Shown in pieces: positions 40,404 to 48,495 of a DNA stretch of 50,128 nucleotides. The translations under genes were made by a program, and so were the position numbers. Below the pieces are notes generated by a model. It had not been told where the DNA came from. It worked only from the letters and a program-made list of their open reading frames with translations, and made no database searches. How positions within the stretch are numbered: the stretch's first letter is position 1; each line of letters begins with the position of its first letter. Source of the stretch: an uncultured Eubacteriales bacterium (lineage in GTDB: Bacteria > Bacillota > Clostridia > Oscillospirales > Oscillospiraceae); the NCBI GenBank assembly GCA_959602365.1, contig CAUGSS010000019.1:1-50128 (forward strand). The letters are read 5' to 3'.

Positions 40404-42338
40404 TCAGCTCCGCTTCAGCAGCCCCTGCTCCAGATCCTCCAGGGCCTGCTGCTTCATGACATAGTGCAGCTTTTTGCCGGTGGCGGTGTGGGGCAACTGA
40501 TCCACCAGCCGGTAGTAGCGGGGGCGCTTGTAGGCGGAGAGCATGGGAGTCTCATTGCAGTAGTCCACCAGGGAGCGGATGGTCAGATCCTGGTCGTGGG
40601 GCACCACATAGGCCACCACCACCTGGCCCCGCACCTGGTCGGGCACGGCGGTGACCAGGCTGTCGGAGACGCCGGGGTGCTGGTTGAGCACCTCCTCGAT
40701 CTGGGTGGGGTAGATGTTCTCGCCGGAGCAGATGATCATGTCGTCCTTTCGGCCGCAGATGGTGACAAACCAGTCCTCGTCCCAGGTGCCCAGGTCGCCG
40801 GTGTACATCCAGCCCTTGTAGAATTTCTTGGCCTGCTCCTCCGGATTCTCATAGTAGCTGTAGGTGGTCTTTTCCGGGCAGAAGATGATGACCTCGCCGG
40901 TCTCTTCCCCGTCATGGGCGACCATCTCGTCGGGCTCCGCCTTCCGGTCATCGTAGACCTTGACCACCCGCACTTCGTCGTCGATGCAGCTGCGCCCGGC
41001 GGTGCCGGAGTGCTCGGGCAGGTCGTAGGGCCGCAGGAAGGAGTTCCAAAGGGTCTCGGTGGTGCCGTAGCCGTTGTAGATGTTGGGAGTGAGCACCTGC
41101 ATGTACCGGGTGCAGGCCGCCTTTTCAAAGGGGGCGCCCATGGTGATCAGCCCCCGCAGGCGGCTCAGATCCACCGGGTTTTTCTCCTGGGAGCGGCACA
41201 GCATCTCCAGAGAGGAGGGGGCGCCCATGGCGAAGGTGACGCCATACTCCTCGATGGTCTGCAGGCTGAGCTTGGGCTGGAACACCCGGGAGATGATGGT
41301 GCAGGCCCCCACATAGAAGGTGGGGCAGGGGCCGCCCACATGGACGCCGCCCCGGTGGAACCAGGGGGTCATGTTCAGCAGCACGTCAAAGGCGTTCAGG
41401 GGATAGTGCATGATGATGTCGTGGGCGCTCAGCACCTCGTTGATGTCGTTGACCGGCACGCTCTTGGGCAGGGCGGTGGTGCCGGAGGTGCACAGCCGGA
41501 GCACCTCGTCATAGATGTGGGGGCGCACCTTCATCTCCGGGTCGGTGATGAGCTGATCCTTGACATAGTCCTCGTAGGAGATGTGTCCGGCGGGCAGGGC
41601 CACCCCCTTCTGGTTGTCCGCCATGACCACGCTGATGGGCTTGTGCCGGGCCAGCTCCACCGCCTGGGCCGCCATGGGGGCGATGTCGGCGGAGTAGATA
41701 AAGACCTTGGGCTTGTTGTGGTCGATGAGCAGGGCGGTCTCCCCGGCGGAGAGGTTGAAATTGCAGGGGTTGACGATGGCCCCCAGCTTCCGGGGGGCGA
41801 TATAGCTGAAGGCGAACTCCGGGCAGTTGAGCAGGGAGGTCATCACCACGTCGTTTTTGCCCACTCCGTCGGCGGCCAGGGCGTGGGCGAGCCGGTTGGC
41901 CTCGTGGTTGAGCTCGTTATAGTTCCACTGGCGATGGGTGGCCGGGTCGATCATGGCGGTCTTTTTGGCATAGCGGCGGACATTGCGGTAGAAGCCGTTG
42001 AGCCAGGTGTACTCGTGCTCAAAGGTGTCCCGGAACATGGTGTCGTCATAGGTTCTGTTCATAGCGTTTCCTCTCTGCGCCCGTGGCGCGTCGGCGGCGG
42101 ACTGGTATTCCGCCCGGGTGATGGTCTGGGTGTAAAGATTGGTGCCGGTGGAGCGGTCACACTGGACAAATCCCTTGTCCGCCAGCCGGGACAGGGAGGT
42201 CATCAGGGTGGACAGGCTCCACTGGCGCTGGGGTTGGATGGCCTGCTGGATCTGCTTGGCGGTCAGGGGAGCCTTGGCGTCCCAGATCACCTGCATGATG
42301 TCCCGCTCGCCTGCCCCCAGGGTGCGTTTCTTTGCCAT
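40404..42338 (-). CDS. BlaI-type winged helix fused in frame to an acyl-CoA synthetase
   Basis: 644 residues in one frame. Residues 1-78 are a BlaI/MecI-type DNA-binding domain (GAGERDIMQVIWDAKAPLTA, then LSTLMTSLSRLADKGFV), preceded by AAAGGAGAA. The usual BlaI dimerisation helix is missing. After a 14-residue junction the ligase begins at Met93 (MNRTYDDTMF). Ligase motifs are intact: CTSGTTALPKS, NGYGTTE, YTGDLG, GRKDDMIICSGENIYP and PHTATGKKL. The ATG of Met93 at 42062 has its own AGAGAGGA site seven bases upstream, so a separate 552-residue ligase could also be made. Likely reaction: carboxylic acid + CoA + ATP to acyl-CoA; substrate unknown. Confidence 0.87.
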   Translation of the reverse strand: MAKKRTLGAGERDIMQVIWDAKAPLTAKQIQQAIQPQRQWSLSTLMTSLSRLADKGFVQCDRSTGTNLYTQTITRAEYQSAADAPRAQRGNAMNRTYDDTMFRDTFEHEYTWLNGFYRNVRRYAKKTAMIDPATHRQWNYNELNHEANRLAHALAADGVGKNDVVMTSLLNCPEFAFSYIAPRKLGAIVNPCNFNLSAGETALLIDHNKPKVFIYSADIAPMAAQAVELARHKPISVVMADNQKGVALPAGHISYEDYVKDQLITDPEMKVRPHIYDEVLRLCTSGTTALPKSVPVNDINEVLSAHDIIMHYPLNAFDVLLNMTPWFHRGGVHVGGPCPTFYVGACTIISRVFQPKLSLQTIEEYGVTFAMGAPSSLEMLCRSQEKNPVDLSRLRGLITMGAPFEKAACTRYMQVLTPNIYNGYGTTETLWNSFLRPYDLPEHSGTAGRSCIDDEVRVVKVYDDRKAEPDEMVAHDGEETGEVIIFCPEKTTYSYYENPEEQAKKFYKGWMYTGDLGTWDEDWFVTICGRKDDMIICSGENIYPTQIEEVLNQHPGVSDSLVTAVPDQVRGQVVVAYVVPHDQDLTIRSLVDYCNETPMLSAYKRPRYYRLVDQLPHTATGKKLHYVMKQQALEDLEQGLLKRS

Positions 42339-42380
42339 GGCGGTATTCTCCTTTCCGGGTGGGTCAGCCGGCCTGTTCGG

Positions 42381-42806
42381 TCACTGCCCGGTCAGCTGGC
42401 GCATCCGCTGGTGGTGGCGGGGCAGCTTGTGCTTCAGAGAGATGGGGAGGTAGTCCCCGTCCCGGACAAAGCAGTGGTCGGTGGTGCCCCGGTAGCAGAG
42501 TTTTCCCGTGGCTTCACTGGTGATTTCGTAGGAAAAACACATCCGCACCCCGGAGTACTGCTCCAATGTGACGGCCACCTGATAGGGTTCTCCAAAACGC
42601 AGGAAATTGAGAAATTCCCCCTGGGCGGCGGTGCAGGGGACGATGACCCCGGAGCGCTCCATCTCCGGATAGTTCATCCCCATCGCGTCCAGCCAGTCCA
42701 GCCGGGCGTCTTCCAGAATGCGCAGATAGTTGGAGTGGTGTACCACCCCCATGCGGTCGGTCTCATAGTACCGCACACGGCTGTGCCAAATCCAGGGTTC
42801 GTTCAT
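42381..42806 (-). CDS. YbgC-like acyl-CoA thioesterase (hot-dog fold)
   Basis: 141 residues from the ATG at 42806, after TAGGAGG. The catalytic segment YYETDRMGVVHHSNYLRI, with its Asp, is typical of YbgC/4-hydroxybenzoyl-CoA thioesterases. It is the first gene of the operon, 42 bases before the BlaI-ligase gene. A thioesterase with a CoA ligase suggests control of a specific acyl-CoA pool (inference). Confidence 0.9.
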   Translation of the reverse strand: MNEPWIWHSRVRYYETDRMGVVHHSNYLRILEDARLDWLDAMGMNYPEMERSGVIVPCTAAQGEFLNFLRFGEPYQVAVTLEQYSGVRMCFSYEITSEATGKLCYRGTTDHCFVRDGDYLPISLKHKLPRHHQRMRQLTGQ

Positions 42807-42818
42807 AGGCGGCCTCCT

Positions 42819-42880
42819 ATTATACGAGTTTTGGTTTTTGTATAATATATTATACAAACTGGAGTAGGTGCATTATACGA
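42819..42880. promoter_or_regulatory. Operator array: palindrome with flanking ATTATACGA repeats
   Basis: A perfect 22-bp palindrome (TTTGTATAATATATTATACA plus AA, 42837-42858) containing ATTATACAA, flanked by ATTATACGA copies at 42819-42827 and 42872-42880. The last overlaps the -10. This is a likely site for the BlaI-type domain encoded in the operon. Confidence 0.65.
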
Positions 42881-42900
42881 TGAAATGAAAACCTTGTCAA
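42872..42900 (-). promoter_or_regulatory. Consensus sigma-A promoter of the thioesterase/ligase operon
   Basis: Minus strand TTGACA (42900-42895), 17-base spacer, TATAAT (42877-42872): a perfect consensus. Confidence 0.85.
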
Positions 42901-43000
42901 CTCTTTCCTGTAAAACACTGTTCTGCCGGTCCGGATGCCGTGGGCAAAGCGCATGTTTGAACGGCGGTGCCGGGGGCGGAAGGTCCGGGCGGGGAGAGGC

Positions 43001-43040
43001 GCAAAAAGGACGCGCTGCACAGGCAGCGCGTCCTTTTTGC
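43001..43040 (-). terminator. Terminator after fabF
   Basis: An 18-bp perfect stem (43001-43018 with 43023-43040) including AAAAAGGA and TCCTTTTT arms. Confidence 0.85.
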
Positions 43041-43063
43041 AAAATCATACAGACATACAGCGT

Positions 43064-44311
43064 TCAGGGGCGATAACGGCCCACAATCAGGCTGGCGTTC
43101 TGGCCGCCGAAGCCCAGGGCGTTATTCATGGCGATGTCCACCCGCGCCTTCCGGGCGGTGTTGGGCACGATGTCCAGATCACACTCCGGGTCGGGGGTCT
43201 CGAAGTTGATGGTGGGGGGGAGGATGCCCTCCTGGATGGCCAGGATGCAGGCGATGGTCTCGGTGATGCCTCCGGCGCCCATCAGGTGGCCGGTGGCGCC
43301 CTTGGTGGAGGAGATGGCCAGGTGATCGGCGTGGGCGCCGAAGACGGTGCGGATGGCGGCGCACTCGTAGGCATCCCCCTTGGGGGTGGCGGTGCCGTGG
43401 GTGTTGATATAGTCCACGTCCTCCGGCTTCAGGCCGGCCTGCTCCAGGGCGGCAGCCATGCACAGGGCGCCGCCTTCTCCGCCGGGACGGGGAGAGGTGA
43501 TATGGAAGGCGTCGTTGTTGTTGGCGCAGGAGAGCACCTCGGCGTAGATCCTGGCGCCCCGGGCCAGGGCGTGATCCAGGGTCTCCAGCACCAGCGCGCC
43601 GCCCCCTTCGCCCATGACAAAGCCGTTGCGGTGCAGGTCAAAGGGCTTGCAGGCGTGGGCCGGGTCGTCATTGCTGCGGCTCAGGGCCTGGGCGGCGGCC
43701 AGGGAGGCGATGGTGATATCGCACATGATGGACTCGCCCCCCACTGCCACCATGGCCTCCGCCGCCCCGGACTGGAGCAGCATGCAGGCCACATAGACCG
43801 CGTCGATGCCCGAGGAGCAGGCGGTGTTCACCGTCAGGCTGGGGCCCCGGATGTTGTTGGCGATGGCGATCTGACAGGGGGCCATATTGCCCAGGATCTT
43901 GGGCACGAACCGGGGAGACACCTTCTTGCGCTCGGCGGCGTCATACTCGGCCTGGGTGTTGGCGATCTCGGCCACCCCGTCCATGGCGGTGCCCATGACG
44001 ATGCCGGTGCGGAAGGGGTCAATCTCCATGCCGCTCATGTCCAGCGCCTCCTGGGCGGCGGCAAAGGCGTACTGGCCAAAGGGGGCCAGATTTTTGATAT
44101 AGGCCTTGGGGATGGCCGCCTCGGCGTCAAAGTCCCTGACTTCCCCGGCAAAGCGCACGGGGAGCTGGGAGGCGTCAAAGCCGGTGATGGGGGCGATGCC
44201 GCTGACACCGGCGGTCAGATTGTTCCAATAGGTATCCACGCCGGTGCCGATGGGGGTGACGGCCCCCATGCCGGTGACGACAATTCGAATGTTGTTCTGG
44301 TTCAATGGCAT
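43064..44311 (-). CDS. fabF: Beta-ketoacyl-ACP synthase II (FabF)
   Basis: 415 residues. Motifs: VVTGMGAVTPIG at the N-terminus, NTACSSG (catalytic Cys), NTHGTATPKGD (His), STKGATGHLMGAGG (Lys and His). FabF extends acyl-ACP chains in fatty-acid synthesis. It stands alone here, with its own consensus promoter and terminator and no other fab genes nearby, so it may be a secondary copy. The closest ribosome site, TGAGGA, is tight against the ATG. Confidence 0.93.
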   Translation of the reverse strand: MPLNQNNIRIVVTGMGAVTPIGTGVDTYWNNLTAGVSGIAPITGFDASQLPVRFAGEVRDFDAEAAIPKAYIKNLAPFGQYAFAAAQEALDMSGMEIDPFRTGIVMGTAMDGVAEIANTQAEYDAAERKKVSPRFVPKILGNMAPCQIAIANNIRGPSLTVNTACSSGIDAVYVACMLLQSGAAEAMVAVGGESIMCDITIASLAAAQALSRSNDDPAHACKPFDLHRNGFVMGEGGGALVLETLDHALARGARIYAEVLSCANNNDAFHITSPRPGGEGGALCMAAALEQAGLKPEDVDYINTHGTATPKGDAYECAAIRTVFGAHADHLAISSTKGATGHLMGAGGITETIACILAIQEGILPPTINFETPDPECDLDIVPNTARKARVDIAMNNALGFGGQNASLIVGRYRP

Positions 44312-44350
44312 ATCCTCACAGTCTGTTCAGATGTTCGTTCATACGTAATA

Positions 44351-44379
44351 ATTATAGGAGGTTGAGGGGGCGCTGTCAA
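44351..44379 (-). promoter_or_regulatory. Consensus sigma-A promoter of fabF
   Basis: Minus strand TTGACA (44379-44374), 17-base spacer, TATAAT (44356-44351). A perfect consensus. Confidence 0.85.
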
Positions 44380-44408
44380 GAATTGCATGGCCTTCCCGCC
44401 CTTCGCCG

Positions 44409-45302
44409 TCAGGACACCTCCGCCACCAGGCGGCGCAGCTCCCGCAGGAATGCCTCCGCCGCCTTGGAGAACACCTGGTACTTTTTCCAGATCAGACAGG
44501 TGGAGGCGTCCCATTTGGGGGAGAGGGGCCTGAAGCACAGGCTGCTGCCCCGGGTGTTGATGAGTTTGTCCAGCGTCAGGGCATAGCCCAGCCCTTCGTC
44601 CACCAGCAGGGAGGCATTGTAAACCAGGTTATAGGTGGCCACCACGTTGAGCTGGGACGCATCCCGCTTCAACCACTGGCTCAGTTGAGGGCTGCCTATC
44701 CTCTGGCGGGAGAGGATCAGCGGCTTGTCCCACAGATCCTCAGGGCAGACGGTCTCTTTTTGCGCCAGCGGGGAATCCTGCCGCATGAGCACCCCCCAGG
44801 TGTCCGGAATGGGAATGGGCAGGGTCTCGTACTTCTGGGCATCTACGGTGCCAAAGATCAGCCCGAAGTCGATCAGCCCCTTTTCCAGGGACTCCAGCAC
44901 ATATTCCGCGTTGCCGCTGGAGATGTGCAGGTGGACGTCCGGATGCCGGGCCCGGAGGGCCTGGGCGGCCCGGGCGAACAGCCGGACGGTGTCGGTCTCC
45001 CCGGCGCCGATATAGACGTCCCCCACCACCGTCTCGCCGGAGCAGGAGATCTCATTCTCGGTGCGCTGCACCAGAGAGAGAATCTCCTCCGCCCGTTTGC
45101 GCAGCAGCATCCCCTCCTCGGTCAGGGTCACCTTGCGGGACCCCTTGGTGCCCCGGATCAGCAGCTGTTTACCCAGCTCCTCCTCCAGCGCCTTGAGCTG
45201 GGTGGAGAGGGTGGGCTGGGAGAGGTGCAGGGATTGGGCCGCCGCCGAAATGCTCTGTTCCCTGGCCACCGCCAGAAAATAGTGCAGCACCCGCAGTTCC
45301 AT
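44409..45302 (-). CDS. LysR-family transcriptional regulator
   Basis: 297 residues from the ATG at 45302, preceded by AAGGAGGC; an upstream in-frame extension crosses the promoter and is rejected. N-terminal helix-turn-helix: MELRVLHYFLAVAREQSISA, then AAQSLHLSQPTLSTQLKALE. The effector-binding domain follows from about residue 90. It is divergent from the small-protein/DUF3737/hydrolase genes, which it probably controls. Confidence 0.92.
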   Translation of the reverse strand: MELRVLHYFLAVAREQSISAAAQSLHLSQPTLSTQLKALEEELGKQLLIRGTKGSRKVTLTEEGMLLRKRAEEILSLVQRTENEISCSGETVVGDVYIGAGETDTVRLFARAAQALRARHPDVHLHISSGNAEYVLESLEKGLIDFGLIFGTVDAQKYETLPIPIPDTWGVLMRQDSPLAQKETVCPEDLWDKPLILSRQRIGSPQLSQWLKRDASQLNVVATYNLVYNASLLVDEGLGYALTLDKLINTRGSSLCFRPLSPKWDASTCLIWKKYQVFSKAAEAFLRELRRLVAEVS

Positions 45303-45324
45303 GGGTATCGCCTCCTTTTGGATC

Positions 45325-45353
45325 AGTATACCCCGAAATACCATTGGACGCAA
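45325..45353 (-). promoter_or_regulatory. Promoter of the LysR gene
   Basis: Minus strand TTGCGT (45353-45348), 17-base spacer, TATACT (45330-45325). Confidence 0.6.
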
Positions 45354-45500
45354 TAATGGATTGATGTGATGCATTGGTTTTTGTAATTGAAAGATGGGCG
45401 TGGGGCGGGATCGGATGGGCCAAAGAGAGGTGTGCGCGGGGCGGCGGCAGGAACTGCAAATGCATTGAATTTTCCTATACAACATTATAAAACATAAGTA

Positions 45501-45530
45501 TTTGCTATTTTCTGAACAGGGAGATACACT
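45501..45530 (+). promoter_or_regulatory. Promoter of the LysR-divergent operon
   Basis: TTTGCT (45501-45506), 18-base spacer, TACACT (45525-45530). Just upstream, ATAC and GTAT half-sites (about 45475-45503) could bind LysR. The remaining divergent gap shows no gene. Confidence 0.5.
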
Positions 45531-45657
45531 GTAAACAAGATAATCCACTCCAATGTGCTTGGAAAGGGCCTGCAGCAGAGGGGCGGGTGCTCCAGCTGTG
45601 CGGCGGCGCATTCCTGTGCGCTGCGCGGGGATGAAACCGGAGAGGCGGCGAGGGAAT

Positions 45658-45894
45658 ATGAAAGAGGACAGCGTATGGCAGGCGGTTGTTCAGAACTTGC
45701 GGGATGCCGGCTGTGATGAGGAGACGGTAGAGCGGTTCCTGGCGCTGGAGGCGGCGGGGGACCGCCGGGAGCAGCTCCGGCTGCTCGCCCGGCACCGGAG
45801 GCTGCTGCTGGAACGGGTGCACCGGGAGGAGCGGCGGATTGACTGCCTGGACTATCTGGTGTATCAGATTCAAAAACGCGAAGCGGCGGGCTGA
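45658..45894 (+). CDS. Small helical protein, function unknown
   Basis: 78 residues from the ATG at 45658, after GCGAGGGA. MKEDSVWQAVVQNLRDAGCD then a charged helix with many Arg and Glu (RREQLRLLARHRRLLLERVH). It predicts as an all-helical cytoplasmic protein. It starts the operon with the DUF3737 and hydrolase genes; such short ORFs accompany them in related bacteria as far as I recall. Confidence 0.7.
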   Translation: MKEDSVWQAVVQNLRDAGCDEETVERFLALEAAGDRREQLRLLARHRRLLLERVHREERRIDCLDYLVYQIQKREAAG

Positions 45895-45932
45895 ACAGCC
45901 CTGTTCCGCGGAGATCGGAGGAGTGTTTCAGT

Positions 45933-46817
45933 ATGGATGTGATTGAAAATCAGCGGTTTGACCAGGAGCGCGCCCTTTACGGCAGGCGCGGGATTCTGGT
46001 GCGGGGGTGTGCGTTTGACGGTCCCGCCGACGGGGAGAGCGCCTTCAAGGAGTGCGGCGAGGTGCAGGCGGAGCGCTGCTTCCTGAATCTGCGCTATCCC
46101 TTCTGGCACGACCACGGGCTGCAGATCCGCGACTGTGAGCTGACCGAGCTGTGCCGGGCGGCGCTGTGGTATTCCGACCGGGTCGAGATCACCGGCACAA
46201 AGCTCCACGGTATCAAGGCCCTGCGGGAGTGCGCCGAGGTCAAACTGCGCCGCTGCGATATTGTCTCCCCGGAGTTCGGCTGGTCGGTGCGGGGCGTTGA
46301 GATGGAGGACTGTACCGCGGAGAGCGAGTATTTTATGATGCGCTCCAGCGGCCTGCGCTTCCGCAATGTGAAGCTGACGGGGAAGTACTCCTTCCAGTAC
46401 ATTCAGGACGCGGTGTTCGAGGGGTGTGCGTTTGATACAAAGGACGCCTTTTGGCACGCCCGGGATGTGGTGGTGCGCAACTGTGTGGTCAAGGGGGAAT
46501 ACCTGGCCTGGTACAGCGAGAACGTCACCTTTGAGAGGTGCAGGATCATCGGCACCCAGCCCCTGTGCTACTGCAAGGGACTGAAGATGGTGGACTGCGA
46601 GATGGTGGATACCGACTTGGCCTTTGAGCGCTCCCAGGTCCAGGCCACCATCACCACGCCGGTGGTCAGCATCAAAAATCCTCTGTCCGGCCGGATTGAG
46701 GTCCCCGCCGTGGGAGAGGTCATCCGGGACGTGCCCGGGGCGGACGGCGAGGTCGTGGTCAGGTCGGAGGGAGAACAGGCCCGGAGGACGGCCTGTGCTG
46801 CCACAGTGTGCGCGTAA
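45933..46817 (+). CDS. DUF3737 family protein (right-handed beta-helix)
   Basis: 294 residues. Repeating short strands with Cys/Trp/His and 'F.(N/D)C.(V/L)' spacing (for example YPFWHDHGLQIRDCELTELC, EYLAWYSENVTFERCRIIG) are typical of DUF3737 and predict a pectate-lyase-like parallel beta-helix. Function is unknown. No signal peptide is seen. It lies 38 bases after the small protein and shares its regulation by LysR (inference). Confidence 0.85.
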   Translation: MDVIENQRFDQERALYGRRGILVRGCAFDGPADGESAFKECGEVQAERCFLNLRYPFWHDHGLQIRDCELTELCRAALWYSDRVEITGTKLHGIKALRECAEVKLRRCDIVSPEFGWSVRGVEMEDCTAESEYFMMRSSGLRFRNVKLTGKYSFQYIQDAVFEGCAFDTKDAFWHARDVVVRNCVVKGEYLAWYSENVTFERCRIIGTQPLCYCKGLKMVDCEMVDTDLAFERSQVQATITTPVVSIKNPLSGRIEVPAVGEVIRDVPGADGEVVVRSEGEQARRTACAATVCA

Positions 46818-47006
46818 GGCCGCAGGTGCGGCGGATGGATATGCGCCGGCCGGCATCCGGTCCGGGCGCCCGGCCAGCTGCGCCGGGCCCGGTGCAGGGC
46901 TTCCGATGGTGGGGCTGAGACGGCAGCGGAACCGCGGAACTGGAGCGAATAAAGCGCGAAAGGCACCCCAACCCCGGGGCGCAGATCAGACAGGAGGTAA
47001 TCAAGC

Positions 47007-47948
47007 ATGAGCGGACATATTTCCCCTCTGAGCGAGGGCGTCACCCGAACCCGGGTGGTGTATCAGAACCGGTACGGGATGGACATCGTGGGCGAATTGT
47101 ACCGGGCCGGTACGCTGGATCTGGAAGAGCGGCACCCGGCCCTGGTGGTGGGCGCCCCCTACGGCGGAGTCAAGGAGCAGGGCCCCTGTGTCTACGGGGA
47201 CGAGCTGGCCCGGCGGGGCTTTGTGGTGCTGACCTTTGACCAGTCCTTTATGGGCGAGTCCGGCGGCTTCCCCCGGCATGTCTCCTCTCCGGATATCTTT
47301 GTGGAGAACTTCAGCGCTGCGGTGGACTTCCTGGGATTGCAGCCCTATGTGGACCGGGAGCGGATCGGCGCCATCGGCATCTGCGGCTCCGGCGGCTTTG
47401 CCCTCTCGGCCGCCCAGTGCGATACCCGGATTCGGGCGGTGGCCACAATGAGCATGTACGATATGAGTGTGGCGGCCCGGCTGGGGATGGACGCCGTGGC
47501 CGTTCAGGCCGCCAAGGAGCGGCTGTCCCGGCAGCGCTGGGTGGACGCGGAGCGGGGCTATCCGGAGTATATCCCCTCCTTCCCGGAGCAGCCCCTGGAC
47601 CAGGTGCCGGCCGGGATGGGGGAGCCGGACGCCGAGTGGTTCCGCTTCTACGCCGTCAGGCGGGGCCACCATCCCAATGCCCGGGGCGGGTTTACCACCA
47701 CCAGCGGCCTGGCCATGATGAATTTCCGGCTGCTGGATTTCATCGGCGAGATCTCCCCCCGGCCCATTCTGCTGGTGGTGGGGGACCGGGCCCACTCCCG
47801 CTTCTTCAGCGAGGATGCCTATGCCGCCGCGGCGGATCCCAAGGAGCTGTATGTGGTGGAGGATGCGGAGCATATCGACCTCTACGACCGGCGGGACCGC
47901 ATCCCCTTTGACAAGCTGACGGAGTTCTTTGGCGCCAATTTGAAGTGA
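47007..47948 (+). CDS. Alpha/beta hydrolase (YcjY/dienelactone hydrolase-like)
   Basis: 313 residues. The nucleophile-elbow region reads GAIGICGSGGFALSAA; either the Cys or the Ser could be the nucleophile (dienelactone hydrolases use Cys). A catalytic Asp is likely in LVVGDRAHSRFFS and His in VEDAEHIDLYD. Such enzymes are common in LysR-controlled divergons with DUF3737. Substrate is unknown. Confidence 0.85.
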   Translation: MSGHISPLSEGVTRTRVVYQNRYGMDIVGELYRAGTLDLEERHPALVVGAPYGGVKEQGPCVYGDELARRGFVVLTFDQSFMGESGGFPRHVSSPDIFVENFSAAVDFLGLQPYVDRERIGAIGICGSGGFALSAAQCDTRIRAVATMSMYDMSVAARLGMDAVAVQAAKERLSRQRWVDAERGYPEYIPSFPEQPLDQVPAGMGEPDAEWFRFYAVRRGHHPNARGGFTTTSGLAMMNFRLLDFIGEISPRPILLVVGDRAHSRFFSEDAYAAAADPKELYVVEDAEHIDLYDRRDRIPFDKLTEFFGANLK

Positions 47949-47969
47949 GGCCGCTCCGGCGGACATTTG

Positions 47970-48009
47970 AAAACGCCCCGCCCCGGCAAACGCCGGGGCG
48001 GGGCGTTTT
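47970..48009 (+). terminator. Terminator after the hydrolase gene
   Basis: An 18-bp perfect stem (47970-47987 with 47992-48009) with AAAA and TTTT ends. Confidence 0.9.
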
Positions 48010-48495
48010 GCTGCCTGTCCTGTCCCGTGGGCCATGGGGGGCGCGATGCCTGAGGGCGGCAGCGCGCAAAACCCGGCGGCTCCACAGCGGCCCAGTGGAG
48101 GGCGCTCGCTGTTTTGAGCGGGGAAACGCGGCGCTTTTGCCATCATCGGCCCCGATCGGACAGGGGACGGGGTTGGAAGGCTGCTATAAGGGAGGCGCCC
48201 CGCCCTGCTGTGCCGGCGTTTCCCAGCTTGCTGCTGAACTGAGCGCGGCCTGTGCGCCGCCGCGTGTTTTTGCAGAACGACACTTGGGCGGATTTGACCT
48301 GCGCGGTCATGGGGGCGGTCCGGAAGCGCCTGGGACGAGACGGCGTATCTGGGCGCGGCGGCCTGCCTTTTGTGCCCGGGGGAGCGGATGGGAAAAAGAA
48401 GCGGGGCAAAACGCGGGAAAGGCTGGACGGGAGCGGGGGAAGGGTGATAAGATAGCACAAGAGAGCTGTCAGATAAGAGAGAAAGGAGTATTTCT
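48010..48495. other. 486-base gap upstream of the uracil permease
   Basis: No credible gene, riboswitch or RNA recognised. An extended -10 (TGATAAGAT, 48446-48454) is a possible promoter about 40 bases before the permease start. Confidence 0.35.
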
